Shown in pieces: positions 1 through 7,111 of a DNA stretch of 12,809 nt. Below the pieces are notes generated by a model. It was not told the origin of the DNA, did not search any database, and saw only the letters and a list, made by a program, of their open reading frames with translations. A program made the position numbers and the translations under genes. The DNA is from Acidovorax sp. (GTDB lineage Bacteria; Pseudomonadota; Gammaproteobacteria; Burkholderiales; Burkholderiaceae_C). The stretch spans positions 1 through 12,809 of the forward strand of contig JASLFM010000183.1 in assembly GCA_030150585.1 (NCBI GenBank). Reading direction: 5' to 3'. Every line of letters begins with the position of its first letter. Positions within the stretch are counted from its first letter, which is position 1.

Positions 1-225
1 GCCCTGCGCAAGGCCGCCGCCGACGCCGAGGCGCGCGGCTGGGCCGCGAGCGAAAAGGTCAATGCGGACACGCTGGCCAAGCTCAAGGCCGAGGGCATGC
101 AGGTGCTCCCGCCCTCGCCCCAGCTCAAGGCCGATCTGGCCAAGGTGGGCGACACCATGCTCAAGGAATGGCTTGAAAAAGCGGGCCCGGACGGACAGGC
201 CGTCGTCAACGCCTACCGCAAATAA
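1..225 (+). CDS. dctP: TRAP transporter substrate-binding protein DctP, C-terminal fragment
   Basis: This open frame enters from the left edge and ends in TAA at 223-225, giving the last 74 residues of a protein. The fragment is lysine- and alanine-rich and amphipathic. It contains LPPSPQLKADLAKVG, then LKEWLEKAGPDGQAVVNAYRK at the very end, which matches the helical C-terminus of periplasmic DctP-family binding proteins ending in a Tyr-Arg-Lys tail. Such proteins capture a carboxylate-type solute in the periplasm and deliver it to the DctQM membrane pair. The identification is strengthened by context: the stop codon overlaps the start of the small permease by one base (TAATG), and the large permease follows. 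The substrate cannot be judged because the ligand-binding core lies outside the window. The gene symbol is used in the family sense only. Confidence 0.87.
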   Translation, partial: ALRKAAADAEARGWAASEKVNADTLAKLKAEGMQVLPPSPQLKADLAKVGDTMLKEWLEKAGPDGQAVVNAYRK

Positions 226-734
226 TGCGCCGCCTGCTCGACGCCCTTTACGGCAGCGCCGCCGCCCTGGCGGCGCTTTTCATGGTCGCGCTGCTGGGCA
301 TGGTGCTGCTGTCCATCCTGAGCCGGCAGTTCCATTTCCTCGTGCCCGGCATCGACGCCTACGCGGGCTACCTCATGGCCGCATCGGGCTTCCTCGCGCT
401 TGCGCACACGCTCAAGCGCGGCGAGCACATCCGCGTCACCCTGGTGCTCAACGCCCTCAAGGGCCCGGCCCGCAAGGGGCTGGAGGTGTGGGCTCTGGCA
501 GCCGCCTCGGTGCTGGCCCTGCTGTTCGCCTACTACAGCAGCAAGCTGGCGTGGCAGTCCTACGAGTTCAACGACGTCTCGACGGGCAACGACGCCACGC
601 CGCTGTGGATTCCCCAATTGAGCATGGCCCTGGGCACCATCGTCCTCGCGATTGCCTTCCTCGACGAGCTGGTGCTGGAACTGCGGGGCCGCCGCGCCGC
701 GCCGCAGGCCGGCGAAGCGCTGCGCAACGAATAA
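225..734 (+). CDS. dctQ: TRAP transporter small permease (DctQ family)
   Basis: A 169-residue integral membrane protein, the usual length for DctQ. Hydrophobic segments lie at about residues 10-32, 44-62, 88-108 and 125-148, giving the expected four-helix topology. The short motif KRGEHIRV (about 64-71), after the second helix, is typical of the family. The protein partners with the large permease to form the sodium-driven inner-membrane half of a tripartite ATP-independent periplasmic transporter. The ATG overlaps the stop of the preceding dctP by one base, so translation is probably coupled. The C-terminal tail is charged (ELRGRRAAPQ) and presumably cytoplasmic. Substrate specificity cannot be read from this subunit. 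Confidence 0.95.
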   Translation: MRRLLDALYGSAAALAALFMVALLGMVLLSILSRQFHFLVPGIDAYAGYLMAASGFLALAHTLKRGEHIRVTLVLNALKGPARKGLEVWALAAASVLALLFAYYSSKLAWQSYEFNDVSTGNDATPLWIPQLSMALGTIVLAIAFLDELVLELRGRRAAPQAGEALRNE

Positions 735-746
735 ATCTCCTTCACC

Positions 747-2051
747 ATGAGTGATCTCGCCATTACCAGCCTGCTGGTGCTGTCGCTGTTCCTGATCCTG
801 GGCAGCGGCGTGTGGATCGGGCTCACGCTCTCGGGCGTGGCCTGGATCGGCATGCAATTGTTTTCCTCGCGCCCCGCGGGCGACGCCATGGCCGTGACGA
901 TCTGGGGCTCCGCGTCGAGCTGGACGCTCACAGCCCTGCCGCTCTTCATCTGGATGGGGGAAATCCTCTTTCGCACGCGGCTGTCGCAGGACATGTTCAA
1001 AGGCCTCGCCCCCTGGGTGCAGGGCCTGCCGGGCCGGCTGCTGCACACCAACGTGGTGGGCTGCACCATCTTCGCGGCCGTGTCGGGCTCCAGCGCCGCT
1101 ACCTGCGCCACGATCGGCAAGATGACCCTGCCCGAACTCACGCGGCGCGGCTACCCCGAGCACATGGTGGTGGGCACGCTCGCGGGCGCAAGCACGCTGG
1201 GCCTCTTGATTCCGCCCTCGATCATCATGATCGTCTACGGTGTAATGGCCGAAGTCTCGATCTCGCAGCTCTTCATCGCGGGGGTGCTGCCCGGCGTGCT
1301 GCTGGCCGCGCTGTTCTCTGGCTACATCATGGTCTGGGCGCTGCGCAACCCCGGGCTGGTGCCCCGCGCGGACGAACAGCTGAGCTTCATGCAGAAGCTT
1401 TCCGCCTCGCGCAGCCTCATCCCCGTGGTGCTGCTGATCGCGGCCGTGCTCGGCTCCATCTACACGGGTCTGGCCACCGCCACCGAGGCAGCGGGCGTGG
1501 GTGTGGTGGGCTCGCTGGTCCTGTCGGCGGTGCAAGGCTCACTCACCTGGAGCGCCTTTCGCGACGCACTGCTCGGTGCCACGCGGCTGTACTGCATGAT
1601 CGGGCTCATCCTCGCCGGCGCGGCCTTCCTCACGCTGGCCATGGGCTACATCGGTTTGCCGCGCCACCTGGCCGAATGGATTGGCACGCTCGGCCTTGCC
1701 AAGGCGCAGCTGATCTTCGCGCTGGCGGTGTTCTTCATCATCCTCGGCTGCTTCCTCGACGGCATCTCCATGGTGGTGCTCACCATGGGCGTGCTCATGC
1801 CCACAGTGCAGGCCGCGGGCATCGACCCGATCTGGTTTGGCATCTTCATCGTACTCGTGGTCGAGATGGCGCAGATCACACCGCCCGTGGGCTTCAACCT
1901 GTTCGTGCTGCAAGGCATGACGGGCAAGCAACTGCCGTGGATCGCCAAGGTGGCTGCCCCCATGTTCCTGCTCATGTGTGCGGCCGTGGCCCTGCTCTAC
2001 CTGTTCCCAGGCATCGTGACCTGGCTGCCGCAGCAGATGTCAGCCCGCTGA
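747..2051 (+). CDS. dctM: TRAP transporter large permease (DctM family)
   Basis: A 434-residue, highly hydrophobic protein, standard for DctM. It forms the transport channel that moves solute delivered by DctP, driven by a sodium gradient. Family signatures include GSSAATCATIGKMTLPEL around residues 112-130, then GASTLGLLIPPSIIMIVYG, and EMAQITPPVGFNLFVLQG near residue 375. The two proline-rich segments are typical of the re-entrant hairpins of the ion-transporter fold. The ATG lies 12 nt after the dctQ stop, so the three genes are read as one operon. No strong Shine-Dalgarno precedes it, and coupling to dctQ translation is plausible. Members of this family carry C4-dicarboxylates, sialic acid, keto acids or other organic acids, so no substrate is assigned. 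Confidence 0.96.
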   Translation: MSDLAITSLLVLSLFLILGSGVWIGLTLSGVAWIGMQLFSSRPAGDAMAVTIWGSASSWTLTALPLFIWMGEILFRTRLSQDMFKGLAPWVQGLPGRLLHTNVVGCTIFAAVSGSSAATCATIGKMTLPELTRRGYPEHMVVGTLAGASTLGLLIPPSIIMIVYGVMAEVSISQLFIAGVLPGVLLAALFSGYIMVWALRNPGLVPRADEQLSFMQKLSASRSLIPVVLLIAAVLGSIYTGLATATEAAGVGVVGSLVLSAVQGSLTWSAFRDALLGATRLYCMIGLILAGAAFLTLAMGYIGLPRHLAEWIGTLGLAKAQLIFALAVFFIILGCFLDGISMVVLTMGVLMPTVQAAGIDPIWFGIFIVLVVEMAQITPPVGFNLFVLQGMTGKQLPWIAKVAAPMFLLMCAAVALLYLFPGIVTWLPQQMSAR

Positions 2052-2055
2052 CACC

Positions 2056-2061
2056 CATAAT
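2056..2061 (+). promoter_or_regulatory. Candidate -10 box (CATAAT) for crcB
   Basis: CATAAT begins 5 nt after the dctM stop and ends 7 nt before the crcB ATG. No convincing -35 box lies 16-18 nt upstream and no Shine-Dalgarno precedes the ATG. If used, transcription would begin at or next to the start codon, giving a leaderless or nearly leaderless message. Read-through from the TRAP operon is an equally good explanation of crcB expression. Confidence 0.25.
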
Positions 2062-2068
2062 CGAGCCC

Positions 2069-2455
2069 ATGCTCAACGTTGTGTCGATCTGCGCTGGCGC
2101 CTGCATCGGCGCACTTGCACGCTGGCGGCTGGGCCTGTGGCTCAACACCGGCGGGCCGCTCACCTGGGGCACGCTCGCAGCCAACCTTATCGGCGGCTAC
2201 CTGATCGGCGTCTGCGTGGCCGCCTTTGAAGCCCTGCCCCACCTCGACCCGGCCTGGCGCCTGGCCCTGGTCACGGGTTTTTTGGGTGCGCTCACCACGT
2301 TCTCGAGCTTCTCGGCCGAGGTGGTGGGTCTGCTGCACCAGCAGCGCTACGGCTGGGCCCTGAGCGTGGCCGCGCTGCACCTGTTCGGCTCGCTGCTGCT
2401 CACGGTACTGGGCATGCAGAGCGTGGGCTGGTGGCTGGCGCAGCGGTCCAGCTAG
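2069..2455 (+). CDS. crcB: Fluoride ion channel CrcB/FluC
   Basis: A 128-residue protein with four predicted membrane helices, the normal size for CrcB/Fluc, a dual-topology dimer that exports fluoride through the inner membrane. The recognisable motifs are GACIGALARWR (10-20), GTLAANLIGGYLIG (34-47) with the pore Asn at about residue 39, and GFLGALTTFSSFS (70-82), the Thr/Phe-rich segment that lines the fluoride path. The frame stays open far upstream through dctM, but homology starts exactly at the ATG at 2069, 17 nt after the dctM stop, so upstream starts are rejected. There is no room for a crcB-type fluoride riboswitch immediately upstream. Translation has no visible Shine-Dalgarno. Expression may come from the TRAP operon or from the CATAAT box just ahead. 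Confidence 0.95.
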   Translation: MLNVVSICAGACIGALARWRLGLWLNTGGPLTWGTLAANLIGGYLIGVCVAAFEALPHLDPAWRLALVTGFLGALTTFSSFSAEVVGLLHQQRYGWALSVAALHLFGSLLLTVLGMQSVGWWLAQRSS

Positions 2456-2480
2456 GGCCTGGGAGCGAGAAGAATCGCGC

Positions 2481-2486
2481 CACAAT
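2481..2486 (+). promoter_or_regulatory. Candidate -10 box (CACAAT) for the LOG-family gene
   Basis: CACAAT ends 9 nt before the ATG at 2496, inside the 40-nt gap after crcB. It sits at the distance expected for transcription starting within about 3 nt of that ATG. No good -35 match is visible at standard spacing. Similar boxes precede crcB and the deacetylase gene. Confidence 0.25.
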
Positions 2487-2495
2487 GTGCCCCTT

Positions 2496-3359
2496 ATGCA
2501 AGCCAACACCCAACTGAACGAACGCCGCTTGGCCGATGCCTGGGCCGAACTGCACAACCACGCCCACAACGGCAACCTGCTGCAAGCCGACTCCAACCGC
2601 CTGGCCTTCGCGGACCCCGAATTCCTGTTCCGTCGCGAGACGCGCGGCATTCGCTTCCAACTCGAAATGCTCAAGCCCGACCTGGAGCAGGCCGCGCAGG
2701 GCATCGAGAACACCGTGGTGGTCTACGGAAGCGCGCGCTTCATCTCTCCCAAGGAAGCCGAACGCCAGCTGGCCGAGGCCGAGGCCAGCGGCGATGCGGA
2801 CCGCATTGCGCTCGCGCGGCGCGCCGTGCGCAATGCACAGCGCTACGAGCAGGCGCGCCAGTTCGCGCGCATCGTGGCCGAGCACAGCAAGCGGCAGGAG
2901 CCCGCGGACCGCATCTACATCTGTACAGGCGGCGGCCCTGGCATCATGGAGGCGGCCAACCGCGGCGCGCACGACGTAGGCGCTCCCACCATCGGCCTGA
3001 ACATCGTGCTGCCGCACGAGCAGAGCGGCAACCGCTTCATCTCCCCCACGCTGAGCTTCAAGTTCCACTACTTCGCGCTGCGCAAGATGCATTTCATGAT
3101 GCGCGCGAAGGCGCTCGTGGCCTTTCCGGGCGGCTTCGGCACGCTCGACGAGCTGTTCGAGGTGCTCACACTCGTGCAGACCGGCAAGGCCAAACCTGTG
3201 CCCATCGTGCTGTTCGGCACCGACTTCTGGAAACGCGTCATCAACTTCGAGGTGCTTATCGAAGAAGGTACGATCTCGGCGAAGGACCTCGGCCTGTTCC
3301 ATATGACCGACGACCCGGAAGAGGCTTGGTCGGTCATCAAGAAGTTCTACGAGCTGTAG
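2496..3359 (+). CDS. LOG-family protein (TIGR00730 Rossmann-fold, probable nucleotide 5'-monophosphate phosphoribohydrolase)
   Basis: A 287-residue protein, longer than the minimal 190-residue LOG enzymes but typical of the long proteobacterial TIGR00730 group. After a roughly 70-residue N-terminal extension the Rossmann core begins at VVVYGSARF (74-82). It continues with the nucleotide-binding GGGPGIMEAANRGA (145-158), an RKMHFMMRA helix (196-204), and the family signature PGGFGTLDELFE (211-222) carrying the catalytic Glu at 219. Enzymes with this motif hydrolyse the N-glycosidic bond of nucleoside monophosphates, releasing a base such as a cytokinin or adenine and ribose 5-phosphate. The exact substrate here is unknown. 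A GTG at 2487 in the same frame would add three residues; ATG 2496 is preferred because a -10-like box ends at 2486. The gene converges with the MFS gene, with 6 nt between stop codons and no visible terminator. Confidence 0.9.
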   Translation: MQANTQLNERRLADAWAELHNHAHNGNLLQADSNRLAFADPEFLFRRETRGIRFQLEMLKPDLEQAAQGIENTVVVYGSARFISPKEAERQLAEAEASGDADRIALARRAVRNAQRYEQARQFARIVAEHSKRQEPADRIYICTGGGPGIMEAANRGAHDVGAPTIGLNIVLPHEQSGNRFISPTLSFKFHYFALRKMHFMMRAKALVAFPGGFGTLDELFEVLTLVQTGKAKPVPIVLFGTDFWKRVINFEVLIEEGTISAKDLGLFHMTDDPEEAWSVIKKFYEL

Positions 3360-3365
3360 GGCGAC

Positions 3366-4559
3366 TCAGTGTCCCGGCGGGGGCAGGCCCTTGTGCCCCG
3401 CTGGCCCCAGCAGCCACGCCACGCGCGCGCCCGCCCCCACGCCCGCGCCCACCACCCAGAACAAGCCCGCCACGCCGATGATGGCGCCCATGGAGCCGAA
3501 CAGCATGGGCATGAGCACGCTCGATGCATTGATGGTCATGAGCCGCAGGCCCAATGCCTCGCCATGGCGCTGGGGGGGCGTGATCTGGTGCAGCATGCTC
3601 ATGATCATGGGCTGCACCGAGCCGAGCGCAAAACCCAGCAGCACCGAGCACACGCCCATGGCCCAGGCCGTGGGCAGCAGCGGGTAAACGGCAAAGAGCA
3701 GGGCCGTGGCCAGCATGGCGCCCGTCACCACGGCCCACTCCCGCAGCCGCTCGGCCACGATGGGCATGAGCAACCGGATCACGGCTGCCGCGATCGCGAA
3801 GGCGCCAAGGATGGTGCCGATGCCCGATGCGGAGATGCCGCGCTCATAGCCCAGCAGCGGCACCACGAAGGTGTGCACGTCCCAGCACGAGGACAGGAAC
3901 CAATTCACGAGCAGCAGGCGCCGAAAGCCCGTCTCGCGCACCAGGTCCCACACGCGCTGCCGGGGGCCGCCTTCGGCCGCGATGACGGGCGGCAGCTCGT
4001 GCGTGGCACGCACCCAGAACCAGGTCGCCACGGGCAGCACGGCCATGAGCGCGAAGGCCGCGCGGAAGCCCGCCATGCTGCCCGCCTCGGAGCCCGCGTG
4101 GTCGATGAGCAGGCCCGCGCAGAACGGCCCGATGAAGTTGGACACGGCCGGCCCGATGGCGAGCCAGCTGAACACCTGGCGCAGTTGCGTCGCGTCGTGC
4201 GCGGCTCGGCCCACGTGGCGCTGCAGTGCAATGGTTGCGCCCCCCGTGGCCCCCCCCGTGAGCAGCGCCGCGAGGCATAGCACCGGAAAGACCGGGAACG
4301 CCAGCGCCAGCCCCGCCCCCGAGCAGGCCGCAATCACGCAATAGCCCACGGGGCGCTTGAGGCCGTGGCGGTCGGCATAGCGCCCCGCAGGCAGCGCAAG
4401 GAACACCTGCGTCAGCGCGAACAGCGCGAGCAGCACCCCCACGGCGGCGGCGCTGTAACCCTCGCGCAGCGCCAGCAGCGGCGACGCCATGCGCATGCCC
4501 GCCATGCAGGCGTGCACGCAGATCTGCCCGGCGATCAGCCGCGCCAGCGCCCAGTTCAT
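3366..4559 (-). CDS. MFS transporter, substrate unknown
   Basis: A 397-residue protein with about twelve hydrophobic segments, the standard size for a 12-helix major facilitator superfamily carrier in the inner membrane. The cytoplasmic loop between helices 2 and 3 has the MFS motif-A remnant GRYADRHGLKRPVGY near residues 58-72. A longer hydrophilic stretch in the middle (HELPPVIAAEGGPRQR) fits the central loop between the two six-helix halves. The start is the ATG at 4559-4557; it overlaps the rmuC stop as ATGA, so the gene is probably translated by re-initiation after rmuC. The frame is open further upstream, but that part is only a shadow of rmuC. Nothing in the sequence identifies the solute; drug or metabolite efflux, or sugar or organic acid transport, are all possible. 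The gene ends only 6 nt from the convergent LOG-family gene. Confidence 0.9.
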   Translation of the reverse strand: MNWALARLIAGQICVHACMAGMRMASPLLALREGYSAAAVGVLLALFALTQVFLALPAGRYADRHGLKRPVGYCVIAACSGAGLALAFPVFPVLCLAALLTGGATGGATIALQRHVGRAAHDATQLRQVFSWLAIGPAVSNFIGPFCAGLLIDHAGSEAGSMAGFRAAFALMAVLPVATWFWVRATHELPPVIAAEGGPRQRVWDLVRETGFRRLLLVNWFLSSCWDVHTFVVPLLGYERGISASGIGTILGAFAIAAAVIRLLMPIVAERLREWAVVTGAMLATALLFAVYPLLPTAWAMGVCSVLLGFALGSVQPMIMSMLHQITPPQRHGEALGLRLMTINASSVLMPMLFGSMGAIIGVAGLFWVVGAGVGAGARVAWLLGPAGHKGLPPPGH

Positions 4560-6055
4560 GCCGGGCCCTTGCTTTGGTCCGCTATACCTTCGGGAGCATT
4601 TGGCGCAGTCTGGGCAGGGGCTGCGGCAGCCTTTTCCTCGGAATCCTCGTCCCGGGCCGATTCCACCAATGCTGGAGGCAAGGCCTTGGTGGGCTTGACG
4701 CCCAGCTCCTTGAGCATCTCGGCACGGCGGATCACGTTGCCGCGGTTCTTGCTGAGCTTGTTGAAGGCCTTGTGGTAGGCGTCGGAGGCCTGCGAAAGGT
4801 TCTTGCCCACTTTCTCCAGCTCCTCGACGAAGGCCGTGAGGTGGTCGTACAGCTCGGCACCGCGCTTGGCGATCTCCTGCGCGTTGCGCGTCTGCGCCTC
4901 CTGGCGCCACAGGTGGGCCACGGTGCGCACCACGAACAGCAGCGTGGAGGGGCTGACGAGCAGCACGTTCTTGTTCCAGGCGTCGCCGTAGAGCTGTCCG
5001 TCGGACGAGACGGCGAGCATGAACGCGGGCTCGATGGGCACGAACATCAGCACGAAGTCGAGCGACTGCAGGCCGTAGAGCTGCTGGTAGTTGCGCTCGG
5101 CCAGGCCCTTGATGTGCTGACGCACCGAGTCGAGGTGGCGGCGCTGCGCGGCAGTGCGCAGTGCCTCGTCGTCGCTGGTCGCCCACTCCTCGTAGGCCAG
5201 CAGCGAGACCTTGGCATCGATCACGAGGTGGCGGTCCTCGGGCAGGTGGAGCACGACGTCGGGCTGGGCGCGCGAGCCGTCTTCGCGCAGGTGGTTCTCC
5301 TGCACGTCGTACTCGAAGCCCTTGCGCAGCCCGGCCGTTTCGAGCACGCGCTCCAGGATCAGCTCGCCCCAGTTACCCTGCGCCTTGGTCGATCCTTTGA
5401 GCGCCTGCGTGAGGTTCTTGGCGTCCTCGCTCAGCGTCTGGTTCAGGCCCATGAGCTGGTGCACCTGCTGCGCCAGGGCCGAGCGCTGCTTACCCTCGGC
5501 GTCGTAGAACTGCTCCACCTTCCCTTGAAACTCCGACAGGCGCGTGCGCAGCGGATCGAGCAGCTGGCTCAGGCTCTGCTGGTTCTGTTCGGCAAAGCGC
5601 CTGCCCTTTTCTTCGAGGATGTCGTTTGCCAGGCTCTTGAACTGGTGCGTGAGCGCCTCGCGGGCCTGCGTGAGCAGCGCGAGTTTTTCCTGCGCGGACT
5701 GGCGCTCGGCCTCCCATTGCGCAGCCTGGGCCGCGAGTTGGGCTTGCAGTTGGGCATGCACCTGTGCCGCCTGCGCCTGCGCGGCCTGGGCCTGCGCCTT
5801 GAGCTGCTGCAGCTCGGCGAGCAGGCTGCTGCGCTCCTCCTCCAGCCCGCGCACGCGCTCCTGCGCCGTCGCAATCTGCGCGCCCACCGCGGCCTGCACC
5901 TCCATCTGCGCCTGGCTACGCGCCGCCGCGAGGGCATCGGCCTGCCGGGCCTCGGCCTCGCGGCGCCCGCGCGCCGCGCCCCAGAACAAGCCCAAACCCA
6001 GGGCCAGGACGATCAGCAACGCGGCGGCCAGCAGGGCCAGGAGTTCAGTGGTCAA
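4556..6055 (-). CDS. rmuC: DNA recombination protein RmuC homologue
   Basis: A 499-residue protein close in length to E. coli RmuC (about 475). Residues 4-26 form one hydrophobic membrane anchor. A long Ala/Gln/Glu-rich coiled coil follows to about residue 150. The conserved RmuC domain then runs from about 185 to 450 and includes GNWGELILERVLETAGL and DVVLHLPEDRHLVIDAKVS, the latter resembling a restriction-nuclease-like core. RmuC limits recombination at inverted repeats and is a predicted nuclease. The C-terminal tail is acidic and Ala/Pro-rich and probably disordered. The start is unusual: the frame has no ATG near the membrane anchor, so TTG at 6055-6053 is the best choice. A later ATG (residue about 51) would remove the anchor. 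The stop overlaps the MFS start by 4 nt. A palindromic repeat lies directly upstream. Confidence 0.93.
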   Translation of the reverse strand: MTTELLALLAAALLIVLALGLGLFWGAARGRREAEARQADALAAARSQAQMEVQAAVGAQIATAQERVRGLEEERSSLLAELQQLKAQAQAAQAQAAQVHAQLQAQLAAQAAQWEAERQSAQEKLALLTQAREALTHQFKSLANDILEEKGRRFAEQNQQSLSQLLDPLRTRLSEFQGKVEQFYDAEGKQRSALAQQVHQLMGLNQTLSEDAKNLTQALKGSTKAQGNWGELILERVLETAGLRKGFEYDVQENHLREDGSRAQPDVVLHLPEDRHLVIDAKVSLLAYEEWATSDDEALRTAAQRRHLDSVRQHIKGLAERNYQQLYGLQSLDFVLMFVPIEPAFMLAVSSDGQLYGDAWNKNVLLVSPSTLLFVVRTVAHLWRQEAQTRNAQEIAKRGAELYDHLTAFVEELEKVGKNLSQASDAYHKAFNKLSKNRGNVIRRAEMLKELGVKPTKALPPALVESARDEDSEEKAAAAPAQTAPNAPEGIADQSKGPA

Positions 6056-6059
6056 AGCG

Positions 6060-6069
6060 GTAGTACTAC
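6060..6069. repeat. Perfect 10-bp palindrome upstream of rmuC
   Basis: GTAGTACTAC reads the same on both strands and ends 5 nt before the predicted TTG start of rmuC. It could be part of a regulatory site or part of the neighbouring repeat boundary; a 10-bp palindrome can also arise by chance in several kilobases. Confidence 0.3.
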
Positions 6070-6071
6070 GA

Positions 6072-6127
6072 TTTCAATAGCTGGCAGCGCTTGTCTCACA
6101 GGCGCTGGCGGCCGATTTTGCTTGAAA
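6072..6127. repeat. Intergenic palindromic element, Comamonadaceae-type
   Basis: A 56-bp element fills most of the gap between the hydroxyacid dehydrogenase gene and rmuC. Outer arms TTTCAA (6072-6077) and TTGAAA (6122-6127) are perfect inverted repeats. An inner stem pairs 6080-6094 with 6098-6112: 15 positions with one mismatch and two G-T pairs, around the 3-nt loop CTC. From memory, elements of this form (AATAGCTG..GCGCTT..., an AAGCGCTGGC-type second arm, then TTGAAAA) occur many times between genes in Acidovorax, Delftia, Polaromonas and relatives, which resembles a REP/MITE-like family. Only this one copy is in the window. It would be transcribed as a strong hairpin between two co-directional genes and may stabilise or partly terminate the message. 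It has no U-tract, so it is not a classical terminator. Confidence 0.7.
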
Positions 6128-6132
6128 ACGGC

Positions 6133-7110
6133 TCAGCGTGCAGGCCGGTTGATGGGCGTGAGCGGGCCGCGCCCGTCGAAGAATGCGATGAGGTTGTCTG
6201 CCGCGAGGTTGGCCATGGCGCGGCGCGTGGCCACGGTGGCACTCGCGATGTGCGGCGTGAGCACCACGTTGGGCACGGTGAGCAGATCGGGGTGCACGGC
6301 GGGCTCACCCTCGAACACGTCCAGACCCGCGGCGGCAATGGTGCCCGCACGCAACGCCTGCGCGAGTGCGGCGTCGTCCACGATGCCACCGCGCGCGATG
6401 TTCACCAGCGTGGCCGTGGGCTTCATCTTCGCGAGCTCGGCGGCGCCGATGGTGTGGTGGCTCTCGGGCGTGTAGGGCAGCACCAGCACCACGTGGTCGG
6501 CCATGGCCAGCAGTTCGTCCTTGCCCACGTAGCGGGCCTTGCACTCGGCCTCCAGCTCGGGGGTGAGGCGCGAGCGGTTGTGGTAGACCACATTCATGCC
6601 AAAGCCGTGCGCACCGCGCTTGGCAATGCCCTGGCCGATGCGGCCCATGCCGATGATGCCCAGCGTGCTGCCGTGCACCTCGGCGCCCGCGAACATGTCG
6701 TAGCGCCATTGCTTCCACAGGCCCGCGCGCAGGTAGTGCTCGCTCTCGGCCATGCGCCGCGCGGTGGCCATGAGCAGCGCGAAGCCGAAGTCGGCCGTGG
6801 TCTCGGTCAACACATCGGGAGTGTTCGTGCCCTGTACGCCCGCGGCCGTCATGGCCTCCACATCGAAGTTGTTGTAGCCCACGGCCATATTGGCCACGAT
6901 CTTCAGGCCCGGGCAGGCCGCGAGCAGCGCCGCGTCGATGCGCTGGCTGCCGGTGGTAAGGGCGCCGTCCTTGTCCGCCAGTTGCGCAGCCAGCTCGGCG
7001 GGGCTCCAGATGGTGTCCTGGGGGTTGTCCTGCACGTCGAAGTGCGCGCGCAGGCGCTCCACGACGTCGGGGAAAATTTCGCGCGCTACCAATATCTTGG
7101 GTTTGCTCAT
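6133..7110 (-). CDS. D-2-hydroxyacid dehydrogenase, GhrB-like (glyoxylate/hydroxypyruvate reductase)
   Basis: A 325-residue enzyme, the same length as E. coli GhrB. The NAD(P)-binding glycine motif GMGRIG is at 154-159. It is followed by HNRSR at 177-181, whose Arg is a common sign of NADP preference. The family's catalytic triad is in place: Arg240 (NIARGG), Glu269 (DVFEGEP) and His287 (LTPHIAS). NMAVGYNNFD (74-83) is the conserved substrate-side loop. Such enzymes reduce glyoxylate to glycolate, hydroxypyruvate to D-glycerate, or related 2-oxo acids, in the cytoplasm. The ATG at 7110 follows the stop of the upstream antiporter by a single base, indicating a shared transcript and coupled translation. 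The stop lies 5 nt from the palindromic element. Specificity among glyoxylate, hydroxypyruvate and 2-ketogluconate cannot be fixed from motifs. Confidence 0.92.
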   Translation of the reverse strand: MSKPKILVAREIFPDVVERLRAHFDVQDNPQDTIWSPAELAAQLADKDGALTTGSQRIDAALLAACPGLKIVANMAVGYNNFDVEAMTAAGVQGTNTPDVLTETTADFGFALLMATARRMAESEHYLRAGLWKQWRYDMFAGAEVHGSTLGIIGMGRIGQGIAKRGAHGFGMNVVYHNRSRLTPELEAECKARYVGKDELLAMADHVVLVLPYTPESHHTIGAAELAKMKPTATLVNIARGGIVDDAALAQALRAGTIAAAGLDVFEGEPAVHPDLLTVPNVVLTPHIASATVATRRAMANLAADNLIAFFDGRGPLTPINRPAR

Positions 7111-7111
7111 A

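Noticed and set aside
213..1535. A 440-codon open frame on the minus strand across dctQ and dctM
   Set aside because: It is antisense to two clear TRAP permease genes. Its product is His/Arg/Gly-rich low-complexity sequence typical of GC-rich shadow frames.
4574..6475. A 633-codon plus-strand frame across rmuC and the dehydrogenase gene
   Set aside because: It lies opposite rmuC and part of the hydroxyacid dehydrogenase gene, has no domain I recognise and a biased Leu/Arg/Gly composition. It is a product of high third-position GC.
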